A DNA stretch of 64,000 nucleotides, from the NCBI GenBank assembly GCA_051294375.1, contig CM119266.1, positions 6,217,431 through 6,281,430 of the forward strand. The letters are read 5' to 3'. Positions 53,032 to 64,000 of the stretch are shown here, piece after piece. Within the stretch, counting starts at the first letter, position 1. The number at the start of each line of letters is the position of its first letter. A program made the position numbers and the translations under genes. This DNA is from Paraspadella gotoi (lineage: Eukaryota > Chaetognatha). The notes beneath the pieces are model-generated. The model saw nothing but the letters and a program-made list of their open reading frames with translations, was not told where the DNA came from and made no database searches.

Positions 53032-56000
53032 TCAAAGAACTGGGGTGTAGAAGGAGCTCTCGTTGGGAATACGTTGCTCCAGTATCATTCTCGAGTCGTT
53101 GACCGCGTGCTCCTTGACCAAGTGTTTCAATATAGTCTTGCTCATGGCGGCGATGGAATTGCAGAGGGCGCACTTGAAGGGACGTACCTTCATGTGGGTA
53201 TAGATGTGGGCGACGATGCTCTCCTTGCTGTTGTAGACGGCCTGACACTGGTTACACTTGAAGCGAGAGAGGACGGTTGCCACGGCGTTGACTGACGCCG
53301 AAGAGGCCGTCTGCTGCTGCGGAAGCGGAGGGGAAGGCGCAGCCACCGCGGCTGCGGTCGACGTCGAGCCGGAAAGCTGCGGCTGAGCCTTTTGTTGCGT
53401 ATCGACGCCGTTAAGAGAGACTTGGCCGGTGGTCAGGATGGGAATGGTCCCTGACGGCGCCATGCGGATGGAGGAGGGCAGCGAGGTCGCCGCCGCCGCT
53501 TGATTGACGACTGGTGCGAGGAGAAGCGGAGGAGTTGGCGGGTTCGCAGCGCCGGACTTGGCCGCCGTGGCGCCGGGGAGGAAGTTCTGCGGCGTGGGTT
53601 GGATGGCGACGATCTGCGACAGAGCGGGAATCGCCCCTCGAGGTAGGATTTGCGCCGGGTTGACAATCGTTTGGGCGACAGGCGCCGCGGGCGGGGGCGA
53701 CGTCAGCGTCCGGCGTTCGGCCTCGACCGACGAAGCGGTCGCCTGACGAAACGATGGAATCGGGAAGCAGTTTCGATGAAGCATCATGGTGGAGTCGAGC
53801 TGCCGCAACTGGATGATCTGGTCCTTGACCTTGTCACCGGCTCGAGGCACTCCGAAAGTAATGAAGCGAATTCCCTCGTCCGTCACGCGAACTTTGACGG
53901 GCATCAACATCTCGAACTCGCCAGGGAACGTCGCCACTTCCACAGGCGACACGTTAAGAGACGTTTGCTTCGACGCTAGAGGCGCTGGGGGCGGCGTGGC
54001 CGGCGGCGGGGCCGGCGGCGGGGCCGGCGGCGGGGCCATCATTACGACCGGAGTAGAAGCGACGCTTCGATCCGGCGTCGAAGCGACGGGAGGCGGCGCC
54101 GAATTTTCCGAGCAAGATGTGAGTTCGGGAATGTCGGGTTTGATGTCGACCTCCATCTCCGTCGCGGAATCCATCTCCGATTCGGAAGGCTTCGTCGGCC
54201 ACGCCTTCGATTTTGACGTCGTAGTCGTGGGTCCGTTGACTTCTTCCCTTTGCTTCTCTCGTTCGATCGGAAATTTCCCGTTTTGTCGCTTGGCGGCGGA
54301 TTTCTCCTTCTCCGCCGCCAACGCCGCCCTTTCCGCCTCCGACTTGGCGGACCACTTGTCAAAATCCTTTTCGCTCAACTCAGGCAGGGTGAGGTGTCGA
54401 CTGTAGACGACCATGCACTCTTTGGACCCAAGTTGGGGTCCGTGAATTCTCTCCCAATGTTCCAACTGCATGGTTATGTTCTGCGACTGAAAGCCGCAAA
54501 GGCCGCAGGCGTAGCGTTTGAAGCCGCAATGGTGTTCCTCCATGTGCCGGATGATGATCTTGCTCTGCGGCTGCACCGCGCAGCACCTGCTGCACTGATA
54601 CTGCGGTTTTCCGTTGTTCCTCTTGGGATCGACGACGCGACGGAAGCCGCCCTTGGCGAGATTCAACGACTCCTTCTCGCTGTGGGTGACGATGACCTCG
54701 AACCGCTTCTGCCAATGAGGCTCCTTTTGACCCTCGCTCATGGGCTTGTCCCACACCATGGCCGCGGCTGAGAGGTTGTGGGCGATTCTGACGGAAAATT
54801 GGGGGGGGGGGAAATAGGATTATGGGTATGAGTGGAAAACGAGGGGAACAAGGAGAAAATCTCCTCAAAAACTAACTTGAAGTGGTCAGTTATTTCTCTG
54901 ATGGAATCCGCCTTTCCGTCGCAAGATTCCAAACAGCAGGAGAGCGTGAAATGCTGGAAGGATGTGGAGTAAATCCCCACGTGACCTCCTCCGCCGCCGC
55001 TGGATTTTGAGCTGGAGTTGTTCCTCGACTTCTTCGTCGAGTTGACGTCTTTTTTCGAGTCGGAGACGTCGATGTCTGTCTCTGTGTCTTTCGAGCTGAA
55101 GAAAGGAATTTTAGATACTTACTAATTTAATCGTAAGAACGATTGGAGAAACAAAAAACGAGTGCGTACTGCGTAGTATTACTCCCGGGTTTTTAAAAAG
55201 TCCTCCCTTTTCACTTCAATGAAAACGTCACAGAAAACCATGAGGCATAAGTCGTTTAGTCTCATTGATTGTCAATTCATAAGGAAAAGCAAAATCCAAT
55301 AAAAATAAGGAATGCCCTTGGTAGGTAACTCAGAACCTTTTTCTTCAACTTTTAATCTTTATAATTTATCTTACTTAGGAGTCTACGTCGTTCTTAGAAA
55401 TCGAGGAAGACTTTTTCAATTGAGATTTTCGTTAAAATCTGACTACCAAATAATGTCAACGCTCCTGGGAAAAATTCAGGTAAAAAATAGATGTAAAAAC
55501 ACTCGATCCTGTTGCATCTGAAGGGCTCGCATTTTTTTTCTCTTGACAAATAACCATCATTTTGACATCAAACCATCAGATTCAAATGGACTGGTCCGCT
55601 CGGGAAAATATTTTTGACGCAATTTTTATATATAAAATAAAGGGATTTCTCAACTTCAATACAATGTCAACGCATTTAACATATGTTGTGATTTTACAAT
55701 AAACTTCAAATTCAGGAATCCGATAGCCATATGTCTGAAGGGCTCTCAAAATTTTTCTTTACATTTTATTTGGTTATTTTGATATGATACGATCATGGGA
55801 AAGTGAATTTGTCCATTTTGGTGAAATTTTTATTTAAAGTAAAAGTAAAAGAGGAGCTAACGATCGGAATTCTAAGAGTTTTCAACCGGGAGTCAGATTC
55901 GGGGAAAATCTTCTATGGCGAAAATCTTCCAAAGAAGGGGTCAATTTTCCGAAGATTTTGGTTAATATTTTCTATATTTATGGTAGGATTTTTTTGAAAC

Positions 56001-56417
56001 TTAATATTAACAATATTGCCATCATTCTACCTTGGCCGGTATAAGAATATATTAAAAAAACCTCGGGCTTTGTTCGTCAGAGCTTAGTCCTATCTTACTG
56101 AGCAAAAATAGCGAAAACTCCGTCTCACTCATAAAATGAATGAAATCTGCAGTTTTGGCCAACCTGGATTTTAACTTGGACGATTTCGGTCCTGGGGGAC
56201 ATTTGCCAAAACGAGCCCTCTTGTGGTCCGTCGGTCCGTCTGTGCTGTCTACGTAATCGTCGTCGTCGTAATCATCGTCGACATCGTCGCCGGCGCCGCT
56301 GCTGCCGTCGACGCTGCCGCATTTCTTGAGGACGTCCTCGAGCATGACGCGGCAGGGCTTTAAGTCATAAGAGTAAAGCTGGGAGGGACTCGGCGCGGCC
56401 TCTTCCTTGCTCTCCAT
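53032..56417 (-). CDS. C2H2 zinc-finger protein with long disordered middle, 3 exons
   Basis: Probably a nuclear nucleic-acid-binding protein; I do not recognise an ortholog. Exons (minus): 56164-56417, 54877-55095, 53032-54787; phases 2 and 2, 742 residues. The N-terminal exon has an acidic DDDYDDDDY stretch. Exon 2 is Ser/Lys-rich and its end, joined to exon 3, forms a Cys/His motif (CCLESC ... HFKIAH) resembling a degenerate finger. Two fingers follow at about 221-272 (YQCSRCCAVQ..HMEEHH and YACGLCGFQS..HWERIH). A long Ala/Pro/Gln-rich region with a PPPAPPPAPPPA run comes next. A C-terminal pair closes the protein (FKCNQCQAVYNSKESIVAHI and FKCALCNSIAAMSKTILKHL). Exon 3 is over 1.7 kb, unusually long for this window. 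The first junction uses a plausible but weak donor (CCAG then GTTGGC), so the N-terminus is less certain. Confidence 0.82.
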
Positions 56418-57413
56418 GCTGATTATTAATTATTATCGCATACTGAAAATAAAAGGAAAAACGGGACTAAATACTTCGTGAAGAGTTTCCTAAAATTATA
56501 TCGGTTTTACGGTCGAGAAAAAAAATTCTGGAGAAACGGTAGGGAAACAAGTGTTGATTTTTCTTCACGGTGGAGAAGAACTTTCGTGGCTGCACTTCGG
56601 AACCGGCGCCAGGAATTTTTGGATTTCCGAGTCCTTTTCTTTTTTATATCGCGAAGAATAAACAGTTAAATTCTTTTCTTTTTGTAATAATTTTCAAATC
56701 ATCATCACGAGACCTTAAAAGCATCATTCCATATTTTTTTAAGAATAATCACAATCAAATTACATCGAAGTACATTCAGTGGTCATTATCTATATGGTAC
56801 GTAAAGAAGACCTTAGTTTCGGTAATATCAACGTGTTTAAAACTGGCAAAAAAAAAGTGGTACAAAATTATTTTTTTCTAATATATCCTCTTCCGCTTGT
56901 TATCTTATGCGCAAATCAGGAAGGCATGTGAGAAGAAGAGAGCGAACTATCAATAATTGAGACTTGTAATAGTAATTATTTTACACTACAGTTTATAAAA
57001 CAGAACTTCTTCTAAAAAATGGGAAAAAACCATGCAGACGACTTTTAGTATGTTTTTGATTTGAAAAAAACTCAAATTGGTACATTATTTGACTAGTTTT
57101 TATATAAGCAACAATTTTTTCCCTAAATTTAAAACTGGTCCATAATAGTATGAATCTCGGTCAGACATATATATGGTCTTACTACAAAAAGTAATTTACT
57201 TTTTTTTTCATTCACAATCCGTTCGGAATGACATTAGCGAATAATGTTTCGGAGAGAAGCCAAATAAATACAGAACCACAGGTTCGGTCGTTGAAATAAA
57301 AATCGTCACCCCCATACCATAACAGTTTTTTTTTTGTTGTAGTGTTTTTAGTAGTAGCGTCAATGACAAAGTAAAAACTACGAAGAAACGAACGAGACCT
57401 CTCGCGCCCATCG
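56418..57413. other. Intergenic region between zinc-finger and NMT genes
   Basis: About 1 kb of AT-rich DNA between two genes on the same strand. No exon, RNA or repeat recognised. Confidence 0.6.
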
Positions 57414-59921
<2,508 letters not shown>

Positions 59922-60196
59922 TGCTCTGTCACCCGCGCTCGATCTCTCGATCTCTCGCCTTCGCTTTTATTTATTACCTCGGCAACCGTTACTCTTTTTT
60001 TTTTTAAATTTGTTCCGGAAGCAAAACAAAAATGAAATGATCTTTGTTTTTGTCAAAACAACAAGGCAATCGTAATAAATAACAAGGAGATTCCGTTAAA
60101 TAAACGCCAAGGAAAAAAATACGTAACTGGATAAAAACGTGAAAGTCGAAAATCTGTCGGTGGAACTAAGTCTATATAGTAATTGACAACAACGAT

Positions 60197-61394
60197 TCAA
60201 AAGCTCTTTTCTCTCCGTCGCGCGCAAGTGATCGTCACGTGACCGACGAGCGCCGCCGAGTGACCCAAGAGGGCGCCAACGACACAGGTGACGGGCCATC
60301 GCTGCCAGGGACGGTCCCAGTCCAACGGGATGGGGACGGCGCCCAACCAGAGGCCAAGGAGAGACCCTTTGGCGCAAAGGGAGGCAAGGCCGTCGATGCC
60401 TTGAAGAAAGGAATGAAAATTTTTTTATTCACAAACCCTTATTAACATTGTCTGGAACATGACCAAAAAGGCCAAAGAGTTAAAGCTTGCATTCCTATGC
60501 AATCTAATCTAATTTATTAAGCCATTCCTTTCTTCCTCACTCTCTTTTGGTGAAATCGTGTAATATAATTTCCGCTTCAGTTTTAAAAACACAAGAGGCT
60601 GCTATTGATGACAATATTTGAAGTTGTGAAACCATTTTAAAGGCTACCTTATCGCAACAGCCGGGTTACCTGTGATGCCCATTGGGATGGGGCATTTCAC
60701 AGTTGGCTTTAGGGTTTACCGACCATAAGTGACGCCTCCTGTCACTGGCGCGGTTACTCTAGCACGGTCTCGCTTTGCCAACACAGAGGGTAGTCATTAG
60801 GACTGTGGACCGAACCCTTCCAAGATCTCCGACAACTCCCCCCCTCCCACAACTTCCCGCCAAACCAACCCACGAATCTCTTATCGTCAAAGGCAAAGAC
60901 TGTTCCGAGCCACGCCTCCAACGCAGGGCCACAGACGAGGACGCAGGGCCAGACGCCCAGCGACGCCGCCAGCGTCGCCAGGTGCAGCGTCTCGGCGACG
61001 TCGACAGTGGCTGCAGCGCCGAAGAGGACGATGAAGACGTGGAGAGCAAAGGCGGTGATGAGCATGGTAGCGAGAGTCTGCGGAGGCGGGAAGGAGTAGA
61101 AGATAAATGTCAGCGTTCTATCATTAATCTTGCATCATTTATCACCTTAAACAAATTTCCGAATCGTATTTTAGACTTCTTCGCGGGCGAAGCCCACTGC
61201 GCGACAGAGATGGCGATCCACGCGGCGCCGAAAATCGTCGCCAGGCAACGCGTGCAAGTCAAAGGGTTCGTCACGAGCGGATTGTCGTCTACGAAACCGA
61301 AGGCGATGCCCAGGCCGACGAGGATGGCGGCCGCGGCGCCGGTCGACCAAACGAACGCCAGTCTGTCGGGCAAAGTCGTCGGCAGCGACTCCAT
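60197..61394 (-). CDS. PIGF: PIG-F, GPI-anchor ethanolamine-phosphate transferase subunit, 3 exons
   Basis: An ER multi-pass membrane protein that stabilises PIG-O and PIG-G, which add ethanolamine phosphate to GPI anchors. Exons (minus): 61146-61394, 61077 down to about 60879 (or 60837), 60197-60399. Matches include [23 protein letters not shown] and, in the last exon, [19 protein letters not shown], the most conserved PIG-F segment. The hydrophobic helices are as expected. Intron 1 is GT-AG (68 bp). The end of exon 2 is uncertain, because the last exon needs a phase-1 partner. A GT donor at 60836 gives 230 residues, while a GA donor at 60878 (AAGA then GATTCG) gives 216, nearer the family length of about 219. 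It starts MESLPTT and ends 275 bp upstream of the NMT ATG on the same strand. Confidence 0.85.
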
Positions 61395-62137
61395 CGCGAA
61401 AGAGTTTTGTTTATTTATCTATGAGATATTCTAACGCGATTCTAACTAATCGGCAATCGTAGGAAATGGCACGAATAAAAGAGCAGAACGAAAAGAATCA
61501 AATCTGAAAGGAGAAAGTGCAACCACCGACCGGTCGATGTGATGAGATCTAAGACAAAAACAAAGAGGCACGAACGCCGAATCAAACGGCGGCGTCGTTT
61601 TTCGATCTTCGGCGCCGAAATTCGTCCTTAAGACGTGATTACTCGCAGTCCGTCGTGACACTGCTTCATTCCCATCTCCGTCCACGGTTTTTTTCAAATC
61701 GTCAACTACGATTTTTTCTTCCTTGACTCAAGGCTTCGGCCTCGTCTTTCCAAAAAGCCGAATTCGCTTTCCAATAAGAGAACGAGGCGCGAAATTTCAA
61801 ATAGGATCTTCGCGCGGGTTGGAAAAAAAGTAGATGCAGCCTTTGACGTAAGATTTTATAAAACCAAATGAAAGATATATATCCAAATAAAAAAGCTTGT
61901 TCTTATCACGAAGTATTGGGCAAGTGTTCTAGACATTTTTCAAAATATAACTATCATTTCTGTCAGGCCGACCTTCAAAAAATGGGACAAGAAAATCCCC
62001 CTGGCTACAACTTGATAAGAAACGATGGTAGCACGCGATCAAACACAAACTCATTGGTTCCCAAATAAAATTCGAAAGGACGAATAAGTAATAGTTTTGA
62101 TTAATCGTTTTTAATTTGTTTGTAACTTTTGGCGGCG
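61395..62137. other. Divergent intergenic region
   Basis: About 740 bp between the starts of PIGF (minus) and the small three-exon gene (plus), possibly a shared promoter region. A 66-codon open frame (61868-62068, +) has no recognisable features and I do not call it. Confidence 0.5.
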
Positions 62138-62664
62138 ATGGCGGGGGCGGAATGCATGCATTGGGAGGCGCGGCGAAGACAACATTGGGTCTACGACGCC
62201 AGAGCCTACCACACGCTGCATAGCAGGTCTAAATGTCCACTTTCTTAAATAAGGAAGACATGGAATTTTTTATTCAATACAAAAAGTATTAATTTTAAAG
62301 TCAGCGAGATCATATTGAAACTTAATGTTCTTTCGTCCAGGCAAATCAACTCCAGCCAAGGTGGCGCTGGCGTCAACGATTTTCGGCCATTGACGGCGCC
62401 GGGTGGATTCGGCGCGGATTCCGCGGCACCGCTCGACGCGATCCGGCGCGTGGGCAGCCCTGATTTAGGAGCCTTTAGGTAAAACGAATCTTTTCTTTTT
62501 CGATGCCCTTTTCTTTTCTCATCTTCGTTAACATCCTTTTCTATCCAAAATTTCCTGGCAGCACCGGAGCGGATCCACCAGAGAGGCCGCACATAGAGAC
62601 TCTCTATTACACTTCCAAAGTCCCCAACAGGTTTAATTCGACCTCGTATCAAGAGCAGTGGTAG
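62138..62664 (+). CDS. Small three-exon gene, 109-residue protein of unknown function
   Basis: Exons: 62138-62226, 62341-62478, 62562-62664. Both introns (114 and 83 bp) are GT-AG and phase 2, and the joined frame is open from MAGAECMHWEARRRQHWVYD to ...YYTSKVPNRFNSTSYQEQW. No signal peptide or membrane helix is visible; it is rich in Tyr, Arg, Ser and short aromatic-basic motifs (DFRPLTAPGG, YYTSKVPNRF). The style recalls small ciliary microtubule-associated proteins, but that is only an impression. The exons are GC-richer than their introns, as in neighbouring genes, which supports coding status. It is easy to miss because no single exon exceeds 46 codons. Confidence 0.65.
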
Positions 62665-63055
62665 CATCTGCGCTCTGGCGGAATTGAGACAAACAAAAGA
62701 CATAAGGACAACGGACACGCGCTGGAGGAGTCTGCCAGGCAGCAACTCATTCTTGCGTATTTTTCCCCTTTCACTTCCATTGCCGAATATGGAAGTAGAT
62801 TAACCCTAGCTGTGACTAACTCGCTTTTTTAAAAACTTTTTGGATTGCCTATTTCACTTCTTCACGCTGTAGAAAATATATCAGTACGAGATATGATTAA
62901 AAACGTAACTAAATATTGTTTTCTTTCTTCATCCAAAATCTAGAAAGTAATAAATATAAAATATAGTAGGAGAGACGAAAAAGAATTAATGTTTTTTATT
63001 CGAAGGATCTCTTTAACGGATTCGTCGTAGTTGTTGTTGTCGTCGTCTCCCTTCA

Positions 63056-63776
63056 TCATCTAATTCCCACGGAGGCCTTCAAAGAGGGAAAGTTCGATTC
63101 CAAATCTTGTCCCGCGGATTTGAGGATCGAGTTTAGGTTGTGACTCGCGACATGAGGGATGAAGTCGTTCGAAGCGCGGAGAACCTGGAAGAGGTCGTCA
63201 AGAAAAAGAGGGAAGGGCAAGGATTATTATTATTATTAAATTAATATCAATAATCTATTGAGGAAAGGGAGTGAAGAATAAAAATATAATACGAGAAGAG
63301 TTAACGAATCGTAAACAATTAATATTAATGCAAAAAGGTATAAAGGAACTAACTTGGCCGCAAGTAGGGCAAGACTTCAACCCAGTTTTGCCCAAGAATC
63401 CAGGCGGGATGTGTCGCTGAAGAGCGGCGTGGAGTTCCGTCTGCATCTCGATGTCGGGAAGCAACGCGATCAGTTCTGAGAAAATTCTAAAAAGGGGAAA
63501 TTTTAAATGACAAATATTAAATACTCGTTTAAATTTTATTCACATAAAACATTAAATCACATTAAATTTACCTGATGGTGGCTTCATGTCCGCTGGCGAC
63601 GTTGAAGATGGCCGACGCCTTCCGGAAATAGTCGGCGGCGTCGAGCGCGCCGGATCGAAAGGATGCCGAAAGGTCGATGAATTGCCGGCGCTGCGTCGGC
63701 GTCAAAGTTCGATCAACGTCGGCGAGGAGCCCCGCGTTACGTGACGCGAAATCAGGAGGTTCCGCGTAGCGATAAC
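63056..63776 (-). CDS. ZNF598: ZNF598 (RING-type E3 ligase) C-terminal exons, 5' end outside window
   Basis: ZNF598/Hel2 ubiquitinates 40S ribosomal proteins at collided ribosomes. Only the last three exons are in the window (minus): 63572-63776, 63354-63487, 63056-63184, with GT-AG borders and consistent phases. The first carries PPDFASRNAGLL ... FIDLSASFRSGALDAADYF. The second has IFSELIALLPDIEMQTELHA and a CPTC pair, and the last ends NFPSLKASVGIR then stop. The order (a domain starting DFxxRN, an ELxxLLPD helix, CPTCxQVL, and a final FPSL motif) matches the ZNF598 C-terminus. The RING and zinc-finger N-terminal parts would lie beyond the right edge. The first exon shown may be preceded by others within 63777-64000 that I could not define. 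Confidence 0.82.
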
Positions 63777-64000
63777 CTGAAATACAAGGAGAATGCATTA
63801 AGGCGGGCCAAAATAGAACACTTTTTATAACTTCTAGTTCTCTAAAAAAATTCTTTTTTCCTTTTATTACTAAATACAACTTTTTGAATTAGTTCAAATT
63901 TTAAAAATTATTTTCATTTTCATATTCTCTAACAGTCACTTAACTATTATTTATTTGAGAGAACTTCTAGTTTTCAACCTGTTCCGGCCTACTGAGCATG

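Overview
Eukaryotic (metazoan) genomic DNA. The genes have short introns, GC-richer exons sit in AT-rich surroundings, there are long microsatellites, and three assembly gaps (25, 256 and 10 N). The proteins are clearly animal: CED-6/GULP, N-myristoyltransferase, PIG-F, the C-terminus of ZNF598, a GH18 chitinase with peritrophin-type chitin-binding domains, and a pannexin-like channel protein with C-terminal leucine-rich repeats that resembles LRRC8. The pannexin-plus-LRR architecture is regarded as a chordate trait, while the chitinase is invertebrate-like. One chitinase intron, and probably one PIG-F intron, appear to use a GA-AG splice pair, a type reported as relatively common in the larvacean Oikopleura. 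My best guess is therefore an invertebrate chordate (tunicate, perhaps larvacean). This is inference and not proven by the window.

Layout. 1-26 kb holds no gene I can support. It contains a 0.5 kb polypyrimidine tract, a 6.2 kb tandem satellite of about 83 bp units (3.87-10.06 kb), a CpG/CCG-rich patch, microsatellites, 10 kb of unassigned sequence, a G-rich GC island (21.1-21.8 kb) and, directly abutting it, 3.2 kb of extremely G-poor AT-rich DNA. 26-34 kb holds one small predicted membrane protein gene (minus) threaded through microsatellites and an N gap, plus several short tandem arrays.

34-64 kb is gene-rich: LRRC8-like channel (+), CED-6/GULP (-) with an intronic tRNA-Ala(CGC) and an intronic tRNA-like SINE head, chitinase (+) followed by a cluster of three short inverted-repeat elements with telomere-like cores, a C2H2 zinc-finger protein (-), N-myristoyltransferase (-), PIG-F (-), a small three-exon gene of unknown function (+), and the 3' end of a ZNF598 gene (-) running off the right edge.

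I joined exons by hand using splice signals, reading phase and family similarity. For the channel, chitinase, NMT, zinc-finger and small three-exon genes the summed coding length is an exact multiple of three and the frame stays open throughout, which supports those models. The genes do not form one pathway. They are mostly housekeeping or cell-biology genes: myristoylation, GPI-anchor synthesis, ribosome quality control, engulfment signalling, volume/anion channel and chitin turnover.
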